DNA of 22,868 bases, taken from an uncultured Desulfobacterales bacterium. GTDB lineage: Bacteria > Desulfobacterota > Desulfobacteria > Desulfobacterales > JAFDCJ01. Below, one piece after another: positions 5,971-12,991 of the stretch. The position numbers and the translations under genes are program-made. The DNA lies in the NCBI GenBank assembly GCA_945787595.1, contig CALZJV010000135.1:1-22868 (forward strand). Direction: 5' to 3'. The notes below the pieces were generated by a model, which made no database searches, had not been told where the DNA came from, and saw nothing but the letters and a program-made list of their open reading frames with translations. How positions within the stretch are numbered: position 1 is the first letter of the stretch; every line of letters begins with the position of its first letter.

Positions 5971-6196
5971 AAATTCAGATATGAGAGATGAGTATGATTT
6001 CTCAGGTGGTGTAAGGGGAAAGCATTATAAGGCTTACAGGAAAGGACATACCGTCATTGTCCATAAGGACGATGGTTCAGCATCTGTGCAATATTTCACA
6101 CAAGAAGATGGCTCTGTGATGCTTGATCCTGATGTTAAGGTTCATTTTCCTGATTCAGAATCAGTCAATAAAGCTCTACGTTCACTTATTGCTTAG
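5945..6196 (+). CDS. Antitoxin partner of BrnT (atypical, non-BrnA)
   Basis: 83 residues, overlapping the toxin gene by 26 bases and preceded by GAAAGGAAG, so translation is probably coupled. Residues 13-36 (MRDEYDFSGGVRGKHYKAYR followed by KGHTV) carry the DEYDFS-x2-VRGKxY motif common in short antitoxins paired with RelE-type toxins. The protein lacks the C-terminal ribbon-helix-helix region expected of classical BrnA; instead it continues with VHKDDGSASVQYF and an acidic, strand-like tail. It is called an antitoxin from position, size and motif. It may not bind DNA, in which case the operon would be regulated differently. A start at the ATG of 5957 is also possible. Confidence 0.75.
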   Translation: MKKKMRKSKNSDMRDEYDFSGGVRGKHYKAYRKGHTVIVHKDDGSASVQYFTQEDGSVMLDPDVKVHFPDSESVNKALRSLIA

Positions 6197-6213
6197 CATC
6201 AACAAATTCGGAT

Positions 6214-6344
6214 GCAGAACAAGGGCATTGAGATGGACTGGGAAAAGCCAGCGTGTTTTTACCTTTTCCGATAGCTCCCCAAAAATCCACATTTTTAAAA
6301 GATCTTCTTAGCTTTTCCCAGCGCACTCATGCCCGGCGTTATAT
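6214..6344 (+). other. attC site (131 bp)
   Basis: Left core GCAGAAC (6214-6220), right core GTTATAT (6338-6344). The long stem includes GGGCAT with ATGCCC and CTGGGAAAAGC with GCTTTTCCCAG. The loop is large and AT-rich. Confidence 0.75.
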
Positions 6345-6351
6345 TTTTAAA

Positions 6352-6378
6352 TTGACAAATATCTCAATACGAGATAAT
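6352..6378 (+). promoter_or_regulatory. Promoter and operator palindrome of higBA-2
   Basis: TTGACA (6352-6357) and GATAAT (6373-6378) with a 15-base spacer. A perfect inverted repeat TATCTC-N5-GAGATA (6360-6376) overlaps the spacer and -10 and is a good candidate operator for the HigA antitoxin. Expected transcription start is within a few bases of the toxin ATG at 6387. Confidence 0.65.
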
Positions 6379-6386
6379 GTCCCCTT

Positions 6387-6674
6387 ATGCATATCATCAC
6401 TCGAAAGCGCTTACTCGAATTTGCTAAAAAACATCCCGATTGTTCCACTGCACTTGAATCTTGGTATCGGATCGTCAAACACACTGATTTCAATTCATTT
6501 ACCGAACTTCGGCAAACTTTTCCGAGTGCTGATAAAGTCAGCGATTTAACGGTTTTTAATATTGGTGGCAATAAAGCCCGTTTGATTGCCGCCATACACT
6601 ACAATACTCATCGGATTTATATTCGGCATATTCTTACCCTTAAAGAATATGATCGAGGATCTTGGAGGAAATAA
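6387..6674 (+). CDS. higB: HigB toxin (HigB_toxin / RelE-like mRNA interferase)
   Basis: 95 residues. It shows the full pattern of the HigB_toxin family distinct from the HigB at 4446: MHIITRKRLLEFAKKHPD, ALESWYRIVK, FPSADKV, VFNIGGNKARLIAAIHY, and the terminal IRHILTLKEYDRGSW. Family members are ribosome-dependent or free mRNA interferases. The usual TH-x-EYD motif appears here as LTLKEYD, with the His replaced by Leu; the effect is unknown. No ribosome site precedes the ATG, and the promoter lies directly upstream. The stop overlaps the antitoxin start (TAATG). Confidence 0.92.
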   Translation: MHIITRKRLLEFAKKHPDCSTALESWYRIVKHTDFNSFTELRQTFPSADKVSDLTVFNIGGNKARLIAAIHYNTHRIYIRHILTLKEYDRGSWRK

Positions 6675-7075
6675 TGAATACCCAACTTAAAGAAATTGCA
6701 AAAGTTTGGCCTGATATCCAGCCAATATTTTCTGTGCCCCATAATGAAAAAGATTACAATAAATTGGTCAATCTTCTTGATAGCCTAATTGATGAAGTGG
6801 GGAATAATGAGAACCATCCATTAACCTCCCTGATGGAGACAATCGGGACCCTGATTGAAACATATGAATCCCAATATATTAACGAAATAGAGGGTAATTC
6901 GATAGATGCTCTGAATGCTTTAATAGAAGAACATGGTCTGAAACAATCGGATCTGTCTGAAATCGGTAGTCAGGGAGTTGTATCAGAAATTTTATCCGGT
7001 AAACGTCAGCTAAATGTCCGACAAATAAAGATATTGAGCAACCGTTTCAAAGTATCTCCAGCAGTCTTTATTTAA
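6674..7075 (+). CDS. higA: HigA-type antitoxin (HTH_XRE)
   Basis: 133 residues from the ATG at 6674-6676. This start was chosen over the in-frame TTG at 6662 because GGAGG at 6664-6668 is correctly placed for it and the ATG overlaps the toxin stop. The N-terminal half is an alpha-helical toxin-binding region, with EVGNNENHPLTSLMETIGTLIETYE typical of this HigA group. The C-terminal half (about residues 83-133: LIEEHGLKQSDLSEIG, then EILSGKRQLNVRQIKILSNRFKVSPAVFI) is the XRE-type helix-turn-helix. It is expected to bind the palindrome at 6360-6376. Confidence 0.92.
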   Translation: MNTQLKEIAKVWPDIQPIFSVPHNEKDYNKLVNLLDSLIDEVGNNENHPLTSLMETIGTLIETYESQYINEIEGNSIDALNALIEEHGLKQSDLSEIGSQGVVSEILSGKRQLNVRQIKILSNRFKVSPAVFI

Positions 7076-7089
7076 ATCAAATTTCAAGA

Positions 7090-7195
7090 ATATAACGAAT
7101 CAGCGGAGCAGACGGCGTGAAGATAGCGGGTTTTTCGTTTAATACCGTGCAAGATTGAAGCTCGATCGGGCCGCAGCTCACTTCCATGGTTAGCT
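7090..7195 (+). other. attC site (long family)
   Basis: Left core ATATAAC (7090-7096, imperfect), right core GTTAGCT (7189-7195). Contains the family block GCAGACGGCGTGAAGATAGCGGG on the left; GGCCGCAGCTCAC on the right. Confidence 0.75.
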
Positions 7196-7388
7196 GGCTT
7201 CGACAATCATGATCCGGGAATTACCGGGACGTCCATCAATAAATAAATAACTTTCTTAATAAAATTAATTTTCATCAATTTAATAGCTTGAAAGTGCATA
7301 ATTTGAACACAAAAATATCATAGAAATTTCGTTTGGTTGTTTTTGGATGTTATTTATAAATTTATGGATGTCCCAGAAGATCCTAAAT
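7196..7388 (+). other. ORF-less cassette body
   Basis: The 193 bases between two attC sites hold no reading frame above about 26 codons. The only candidates are a 15-codon frame whose TAA lies in the next attC left core (7392-7394) and a 26-codon frame beginning GATGTCCC that runs through the attC. The sequence is very AT-rich, with an imperfect inverted repeat CCGGGAATTACCGGG at about 7216-7230. It may be a non-coding or regulatory RNA cassette, a promoter cassette, or a decayed gene. Confidence 0.5.
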
Positions 7389-7515
7389 ATCTAACAATGA
7401 GGTTGCTCGTGATCGCAGGCTTGGGGCGGTTTAGCAAATTTTGAATTTGCGTAAAATCTATACATTTCGCCAGTCTCTAGAACGCCCCTGCGCCAGGTGA
7501 ACCTTAGCGTTCGGT
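7389..7515 (+). other. attC site (127 bp)
   Basis: Left core ATCTAAC (7389-7395), right core GTTCGGT (7509-7515). GGGGCG pairs with CGCCCC, CGCAG with CTGCG and AGGTT with AACCT. AAATTTTGAATTT forms an inner loop. Confidence 0.65.
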
Positions 7516-7543
7516 GACGACAAAAAACTAAAGTGGTGGAAGG

Positions 7544-8218
7544 ATGAAAAATTCAGAGAACCAACACAATGGAATGTTCAAGCCTCTTTCTGGATCCAAA
7601 ATTTCAGAGGAATTTTCAGAAGAAATTGCCAGCGACGCATTAAGCATTGTTTTTGATGCAATTAATTCAAGTGTTGGAGGTATGATTATTACAACTCCAG
7701 AAGGAAACATTCGTTTTGCGAATCCATCCTTCCGCAAAATGTTTGATTATTCAACTACCAACATAATTGGAAAAAATGCGGCCGAATTATTTTCTACGAA
7801 AGAAGTAAGAGCATTTTCTGATGTTATCACAATAATTGACATCAGCAGAGAGGATACCGAGGAATTTGTTGTAGAAACTAAAGACGGTACTAATTTCACT
7901 GTCGAGGTTTCTGCTTCAAATGTCACATCCGCTTCAGGTGAACTTGTTGGGAGAATGGCATCTTTCGTTAATATTACGAAACGTAAAGAAGTCGAGGCTG
8001 ACCGAGAAAAACTTATCAAAAAGCTGCAAGATGCTCTTGATAAAATAAAAGTTTTGAGAGGCATCATTCCTATATGTGCCTCTTGCAAAAAAATTCGAGA
8101 CGACGAGGGATATTGGAATCAAATAGAGAGTTACATAAGAGAGCATTCAGAAGCAGAGTTCAGCCATGGAATAGGCCCTGACTGCGCAAAAAAGCTCTAC
8201 CCTGAATTCTACAAATAG
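7544..8218 (+). CDS. PAS-domain protein with cysteine-containing C-terminal module
   Basis: 224 residues. A PAS domain spans about residues 34-148, with the typical SSVGGMIITTPEGNIRFANPSF and SFVNITKRKE ends. A coiled-coil linker (149-172) follows, then the module IIPICASCKKIRDDEGYWNQ to the C-terminus, often found at the end of PAS or receiver proteins in Desulfobacterota. In the version of this module that I know, CASCKK is matched by a CPDC pair near the end. Here C178, C181 and C214 are present, but position 211 is glycine (GGC at 8174-8176), leaving three of four cysteines. No kinase or output domain is present, so the protein probably signals by partner binding. The ribosome site GGTGG lies about 6 bases before the ATG. 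The gene is the sole one in its cassette. Confidence 0.8.
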   Translation: MKNSENQHNGMFKPLSGSKISEEFSEEIASDALSIVFDAINSSVGGMIITTPEGNIRFANPSFRKMFDYSTTNIIGKNAAELFSTKEVRAFSDVITIIDISREDTEEFVVETKDGTNFTVEVSASNVTSASGELVGRMASFVNITKRKEVEADREKLIKKLQDALDKIKVLRGIIPICASCKKIRDDEGYWNQIESYIREHSEAEFSHGIGPDCAKKLYPEFYK

Positions 8219-8223
8219 GTAGC

Positions 8224-8311
8224 ACCGAACAAAAAAAATCCAGCGGACGCGAAATAAGCGTGGCGCGATTTTGCGACCAGTCGTTGTCCGCGCCGCTGAT
8301 TTTGGTTATGT
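8224..8311 (+). other. attC site, last recognisable one of the array
   Basis: Left core ACCGAAC (8224-8230), right core GTTATGT (8305-8311). AAAATCCAGCGGACGCG pairs with CGCGCCGCTGATTTT with single unpaired bases. Related to the site at 5550. Confidence 0.75.
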
Positions 8312-8318
8312 ATAAAAT

Positions 8319-9248
8319 ATGAAACGGAATGAAGTAATAAATTGGCTTCTTTCAGGAGATATCTCCATTCAATACCAAGTTTACCGTGACTTATTAGAAT
8401 TTGATAAGAACCAATTACGGCACCGGATTTCGACGGAAGGTTGGGGTGCGAGATTTCTTCAAAAAAGAAACAAAGAAGGCCATTGGGGACGGGGGTTTTA
8501 TCAACCGAAATGGACTTCAACGCATTACACAATTCTAGACTTAAAAAATCTCGCCATATCCCAAAATAACAAGAAAATAAGGCAGTCTTTATCGCAGATA
8601 ATTCAAAAACATAAAGGTCAAGATGGAGGGATTTATCCCCTCGGAACAGTAAAGAAAAGTGATGTTTGCTTAAACGGAATGTTCCTAAACTATGCTTCAT
8701 ATTTCAGGACAAAGGAAGACAATTTAAAATCAATCGTTGATTTCTTGCTTTCAGAACATATGAAAGATGGTGGTTTCAATTGCGAATCCAATAGAAAAAG
8801 CGCTAAACACAGCTCAATGCATTCAACGATTTCTGTTCTCGAAGGAATTTTGGAGTATGCAAAGAATGGCTATAGGTACAGGCTAAAAGAGCTCCAAGAA
8901 GCGGAAGACAAATCAAGAACATTTTTGTTAGAGCATAAGTTATTTCGATCTGATCGGACTGGAGATATAATAGATAAGAAAATGTTAATGCTTTCCTATC
9001 CGTCGCGCTGGCGGTATGATATTTTACGAGCAATGGATTATTTTCGTTTTGCTGGAGTAGAATACGACCCGAGAATGGATGATGCAATTGATGTGTTGTT
9101 GAAAAAAAGGAGAGCCGACAACAAGTGGCCACTTCAAGCGCGGCATCCTGGACAAACACATTTCTACATGGAAAAAACAGGGAAACCAAGTCGTTTTAAT
9201 ACTCTAAGAGCTTTACGAGTATTAAAGTATTTCAAAGTTAATGGCTAG
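8319..9248 (+). CDS. Terpenoid-cyclase-like alpha-toroid protein, hypothetical
   Basis: 309 residues, all helical in appearance. Repeated blocks such as GHWGRGFYQPKWTSTHYTILDL (about 54-75), QDGGIYP (102-108), MKDGGFNCES (151-160) and DNKWPLQ (275-281) recur with the QDGGF/W-like spacing of squalene-cyclase and prenyltransferase repeats, so an alpha-alpha toroid fold is likely. I recognise it as a widespread uncharacterised bacterial protein and do not see the DxDD or DDTA acids of true cyclases, so an enzymatic role is not claimed. The ATG lies 8 bases after an attC right core, as for a cassette, but no attC follows the gene. It is either a last cassette that lost its attC or the first resident gene after the array. 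Confidence 0.75.
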   Translation: MKRNEVINWLLSGDISIQYQVYRDLLEFDKNQLRHRISTEGWGARFLQKRNKEGHWGRGFYQPKWTSTHYTILDLKNLAISQNNKKIRQSLSQIIQKHKGQDGGIYPLGTVKKSDVCLNGMFLNYASYFRTKEDNLKSIVDFLLSEHMKDGGFNCESNRKSAKHSSMHSTISVLEGILEYAKNGYRYRLKELQEAEDKSRTFLLEHKLFRSDRTGDIIDKKMLMLSYPSRWRYDILRAMDYFRFAGVEYDPRMDDAIDVLLKKRRADNKWPLQARHPGQTHFYMEKTGKPSRFNTLRALRVLKYFKVNG

Positions 9249-9448
9249 AGATGGTCAGATAAAGTCAATCATGAAAGGAATACAGAACAAAGGGATAAAC
9301 CAGACGGAAAAATCTTGCAGGGTCTACCGATTTATTTTGTTACTTATGATAAGTTTTTACAATACAAAAAAATGGAGAATGATTTATATCGCTCGCATTA
9401 GGGTTAAATTATCAGCGAAGCATACAAAATCTGAAAAGGGGTCAAAGC

Positions 9449-10615
9449 ATGGAATACAACGCTAAGGTGGACAAACTAAAGAGAGCCGCGGAAGTGGTTT
9501 GCAAACAGGGTATGGTCCAATTTCCGGTAAGTAATACGGCAATTGCCATTATAGATCGTGTTGTCGGAGACAACGTGGAAGAACTCGACCTGATATATGC
9601 TTTTCGCGAGAAGCCGTCACAGACAGTCGAACAGTTGGCGGAATCCAGCGGGTTTTCACCGGAAATAGTCGAGCAACTTGCAACTAGCCTTGCAAAGAAG
9701 GGGCTTATTTTCAATCAACCGAGCTCCGCCGGCGTCATGATATACAGACTCCTACCCCTCATGCTCGTTGGCGTGATGGAATATAAGTTCATGGTGAAAC
9801 TGACGGGCAGCGAGAAGGAAAAGGAGCTCGCCCGGTTGTTCGAAAAATTGCTGGATGAACTTCGCGATGAAATCCAGGAAAATTTTGATGCGCTCGCCCC
9901 CTTGTTCAGTAACGCTCCTGCTGTGGACCGCACAGTACCCACACGGCAAACAGAAGACGGTAAGCCGATCAGGATAATACCGGTAGACAAGGCCCTGGAT
10001 GTCACCGAAGAATTCATTCTTCCAAGCCAGACGGTTGAGGAAATTATCAACAAGTTTGACGACATTGCCGTTGGGTACTGTTTCTGCCGCCAGCGACGAA
10101 GACTGCTCGGTGACAACTGCGGCACCGAAGCGCCGACCTTGAACTGTTTTACCTTCGGCAAATCAGCCCGCCATACAGCGGCGCAGGGTTTTGCCAAACA
10201 AATCTCGAAGGAAGAAGCACTTAAAATCATGAAAGAGGCAGAGCAGGCCGGGCTGATTCACAAAGCGTTTCACCCGGGTTCCAGAGAAACCAGCCCGGAG
10301 ACCAGTATCTGTAACTGCTGCAAAGATTGCTGCGATACTCTCAACCTCTGGCGGAGCGGCACGCTGCCGCTGATCAACTCCACCTACCACCTATCCGTGA
10401 TAGATCGGGATGTCTGCAATGGCTGCGGCACCTGCGTGGAGTGGTGCCCGACAGACGCCATTGTCCTGGATGATGAGGGGTTGGCGCGGCGGGATGAAAA
10501 CGCCTGTTTTGGATGCGGGGTTTGTTCGCGGTTTTGCCAGGAGGAGGCCATTTCGCTCAGAGAGGGTTTGCGGAGGGTCTTTATTATGCCGCCGCGAATG
10601 CGCACTGCCGGATAA
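9449..10615 (+). CDS. Winged-helix / polyferredoxin protein (4Fe-4S)
   Basis: 388 residues. Residues 45-90 (FREKPSQTVEQLAESSGFSP followed by LATSLAKKGLIF) form a winged-helix-like module. A middle region carries C211, C213, C224 and C233 in CFCRQRRRLLGDNC and its surroundings, and a cluster C288-C290-C291-C294-C295. The C-terminus holds two ferredoxin motifs, CNGCGTCVEWCP (323-334) and CFGCGVCSRFCQ (353-364), each fit for a [4Fe-4S] cluster. I know the architecture from anaerobic Deltaproteobacteria, where it remains uncharacterised; electron transfer to a dehydrogenase or reductase is likely. AAAGGGG 8 bases before the ATG supports the start. It is convergent with the acyl-CoA synthetase gene; base composition shifts here to that of the resident genome. 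Confidence 0.85.
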   Translation: MEYNAKVDKLKRAAEVVCKQGMVQFPVSNTAIAIIDRVVGDNVEELDLIYAFREKPSQTVEQLAESSGFSPEIVEQLATSLAKKGLIFNQPSSAGVMIYRLLPLMLVGVMEYKFMVKLTGSEKEKELARLFEKLLDELRDEIQENFDALAPLFSNAPAVDRTVPTRQTEDGKPIRIIPVDKALDVTEEFILPSQTVEEIINKFDDIAVGYCFCRQRRRLLGDNCGTEAPTLNCFTFGKSARHTAAQGFAKQISKEEALKIMKEAEQAGLIHKAFHPGSRETSPETSICNCCKDCCDTLNLWRSGTLPLINSTYHLSVIDRDVCNGCGTCVEWCPTDAIVLDDEGLARRDENACFGCGVCSRFCQEEAISLREGLRRVFIMPPRMRTAG

Positions 10616-10675
10616 TGATGACTTTTAGCCTATTGTGGCTGAGCGACCCCAATGTTGCATATAGAACCTTAGGGC

Positions 10676-10903
10676 TCACTCAAAAATAACTTCACATTTT
10701 ATACGCCGATGCATTCCGCCTGGCGGCGTTGCGAAAGCTCGGAATATCCAGATATTCCTGCGTTTTCGCGCCTTGCCAATCGGACGCCTCAACGCCGGTG
10801 TTTCTATCTCTTCAGGGTCGTAATTTTCATTGCAGCATTGTTCACGGAACTGGTGATATTTTCCTTCATCAATGTGACCGGCATTGTATAGATTTCGCAA
10901 CAA
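10676..10903 (-). pseudogene. Small ORF or gene fragment ending in a palindromic repeat
   Basis: The 75-codon frame opens with TTG at 10903 and lies just downstream of the acyl-CoA synthetase on the same strand. The N-terminal part, LRNLYNAGHIDEGKYHQF, resembles a short SHOCT-like helical hairpin, and the same frame stays open upstream without an ATG (for example RVCQDDSSDNRA). The C-terminal half, ending MHRRIKCEVIFE, is translated from the palindromic repeat at 10716-10777. It is probably a gene remnant fused to a repeat. The rest of the gap 10616-10964 shows nothing else that I can support. Confidence 0.3.
10716..10777. repeat. REP-like palindromic repeat
   Basis: A central perfect inverted repeat GGAATATC-CA-GATATTCC (10741-10758) is flanked by imperfectly complementary GC-rich arms: GGCGTTGCGAAAGC on the left and GCGTTTTCGCGCC on the right. 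A small hairpin CCGCC-T-GGCGG (10716-10726) adjoins it. It lies between two convergent genes and might act as a bidirectional terminator, but there is no clear T run. Confidence 0.6.
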
Positions 10904-10964
10904 TGCCCTGTTGTCTGAAGAATCGTCCTGACATACCCGTTCAAGGCGGACTCCCAGGCAACCT

Positions 10965-12632
10965 TCAGCGCAATTGCCGCCTTAAAAATTTCCCAGTGAG
11001 TGTTTTCGGCACTTCATCAATAATTTCGATAATACGAGGATACTTAAATGCCGCCATTTTTTGTTTGCAAAATGAAATCAGCTCATCAGGGGTGACATTA
11101 TCTTTTTGGTCGTCAACCAACGCAACGAAAGCCTTTACCGTTTCGCCCCGGTAATCATCAGGAACACCGACAACCGCCGCCTCTTTTACCGCCGGATGCT
11201 GGTAGAGAACGTCTTCTACATCCCGCGGCCAGACTTTGTAGCCGGATACATTAATTAAATCCTTTTTACGATCGACAATGTAACACCACCCTTGCTCATC
11301 GATCTTAGCGACATCACCGGTAAAAAAGCGTTCGTTTTTAATCGCGTTGGCCGTCTCCTCCGGTTTTTGCCAGTAGCCGTCGGTGATTCCCGGACCGGAG
11401 AGGACTAACTCTCCTTCCTCTCCGACGGGCATTTCAATATCCGGATTCTCGAGGTCGACGATCCAGGCCTCATGACCGGGTGTGACCAGTCCAACCGACA
11501 GGGCACCGGTATGCTCATCCACCGGACCCTCCATTCCCAGCGGAGTGATGGTTGCCGGTGAACAGCTTTCCGTCAGGCCGTAAACATTATAAAGCATGAG
11601 CCCCATCTCGTCCCTGAATCTCTTTACGGTGCTGGGGGAGACCGGTGCACCGCCGCTGTATGCTTTTTTAAAATTAGATAAATCGTAGTGTTTGAGTTGA
11701 GGATGATTCAACATGGCGATGTACACCGTAATCGACGCCACGGTAAAGGTCACCCGGTACTTTTCGATCAGTCTTAAAGATTCCTGCACATCAAAGCGGG
11801 CGAACATGACGATGGGAATGGCCAGGTGAAAGGCAATGGCCTGGTGTGCGACGATCCCGGTGATGTGGAAGAGGGGGGCGACCCCCAAAACGACATCGCT
11901 GCGGTCCAGGCGGCAGGCCTGCTGATAGACGATTGCATTGTGCAGCACATTGGCGTGACGGATCATAGCCCCTTTGGCAGGGCCGGTGGTTCCGGAAGTA
12001 TACACCAGATAGGCCATGTCTCGGGGCCGGGGACGCGCAATCGTAGTCTCCCGATCCGAATAGGCCTGAATCAGTTCCATGAAGTCCCGCGTTTCAGCAA
12101 AAGTTTGTTTTGGCACTCCCTTTAATTGGTCGGGGCGGTTAGGGTCGGTTCCCAACAGATCCAGTGGCGATGTGGTGATTATTTTGACGTCCGGACGGTT
12201 TTGGAGAGCAGGGCCGGCCTGACTATCGTAAATATCATCCTGACAGATGAAAAGCCGTGCCCCGCAGTCGTTCAGATAATGCGTGAGGTCAGCGGTAGTA
12301 TACATCGGGTTGAGCGGGACGACGACGCCGTTTCGTATCCAGATCGCCAGGCAGGCAACCACGGCTTGGGGAATATTCTGCATAACCACGATCACCCGGT
12401 CGCCCCGGCCAATGCCCATCTCGGCCAGTGCGGCTGCCAATGCAGCAGCCATCCCTCCGATTTCTTCATAACCCAAGGTCCGATCAAAATAATGGATACA
12501 CGGATCCGCCGGAAATGCCGAAGCTGCCTGCAGAAACGCATCCAGAATGCTGGAATCGGGCACGGACAATTGACTCGGCAGCCATTGCGGATAGGTTTTC
12601 AACCACGGCTTTTGATCATAAAAAGACCCCAT
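10965..12632 (-). CDS. Acyl-CoA synthetase (AMP-binding, FadD-like)
   Basis: 555 residues, normal for class I adenylate-forming acyl-CoA ligases. The ATP-binding loop YTSGTTGPAKG is at 211-221, YGLTES at 351-356, the TGD aspartate at 438-440, the hinge region DRKKDLINVSGYKVWPRDVE at 454-473 and the catalytic lysine in TLTGKFLRR (K548). It forms acyl-CoA from a carboxylate, ATP and CoA in the cytoplasm; chain length cannot be read from the sequence. AGAGGAA before the ATG supports the start. It is the last gene of the leftward cluster behind the transporter, SDR and dehydratase-like genes, so it may activate the imported acid. The 359-base gap upstream may contain its own promoter. Confidence 0.93.
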   Translation of the reverse strand: MGSFYDQKPWLKTYPQWLPSQLSVPDSSILDAFLQAASAFPADPCIHYFDRTLGYEEIGGMAAALAAALAEMGIGRGDRVIVVMQNIPQAVVACLAIWIRNGVVVPLNPMYTTADLTHYLNDCGARLFICQDDIYDSQAGPALQNRPDVKIITTSPLDLLGTDPNRPDQLKGVPKQTFAETRDFMELIQAYSDRETTIARPRPRDMAYLVYTSGTTGPAKGAMIRHANVLHNAIVYQQACRLDRSDVVLGVAPLFHITGIVAHQAIAFHLAIPIVMFARFDVQESLRLIEKYRVTFTVASITVYIAMLNHPQLKHYDLSNFKKAYSGGAPVSPSTVKRFRDEMGLMLYNVYGLTESCSPATITPLGMEGPVDEHTGALSVGLVTPGHEAWIVDLENPDIEMPVGEEGELVLSGPGITDGYWQKPEETANAIKNERFFTGDVAKIDEQGWCYIVDRKKDLINVSGYKVWPRDVEDVLYQHPAVKEAAVVGVPDDYRGETVKAFVALVDDQKDNVTPDELISFCKQKMAAFKYPRIIEIIDEVPKTLTGKFLRRQLR

Positions 12633-12722
12633 AACACGTTCCTCTTTAGTGCCTTATGAGTTAATTTTGTGTATTTTGTGGCAATCCGCGGAGTATAGGG
12701 ATATTTTCGCTATCTTCAAATG

Positions 12723-12972
12723 ATTGAAAATTGTCGATTGAAGATTGAATATTTAAGGTTCGCCTGCGGTTGATCAATTATAAAAAAACCATCAACGAAT
12801 CCCTCGCAACAAGTTGCAGGGTATCATCTATGCAAAAGAAATATTATCGCAGCAAGCTGCGGGGAACTAGGCCCTAACAGAGATTAAACTGACGGAGCGA
12901 CACGCGGCGCAAGCGCCTGCGCTGCGCGAGCGACATCCACAAATATTCAATTTGCAATCTTCAATTTTCAAT
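12723..12972. repeat. Intergenic element with 32-bp inverted ends
   Basis: This occupies most of the gap 12633-12991. The left arm at 12723-12754 and right arm at 12941-12972 are inverted repeats matching at 28 of 32 positions, both built from iterated ATTGAA-like units. Inside are small GC-rich hairpins (GCAGC-AA-GCTGC near 12849; GGCGC-AA-GCGCC near 12906) and the motif GAGCGACATCCACAA at about 12928-12942. The right arm ends 19 bases from the stop codon of the dehydratase-like gene, so it would be transcribed as part of its 3' region. Confidence 0.65.
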
Positions 12973-12991
12973 TCCCGTTCGTTCTATGGAG

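Noticed and set aside
8209..8700. 163-codon - strand ORF overlapping an attC and the toroid-fold gene
   Set aside because: It crosses the attC palindrome and is antisense to a better-supported gene.
9249..9448. Search for an attC after the toroid-fold gene and a 74-codon ORF at 9241-9465
   Set aside because: No AAC/GTT core pair with complementary arms was found; the ORF has no ribosome site and overlaps the next gene.
9715..10230. 171-codon ORF on the - strand inside the 4Fe-4S protein gene
   Set aside because: It lies antisense to a gene with clear ferredoxin motifs; serine-rich translation typical of a shadow frame.
12126..12659. 177-codon + strand ORF opposite the acyl-CoA synthetase
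   Set aside because: Antisense shadow of a strongly conserved enzyme; no recognisable protein features.
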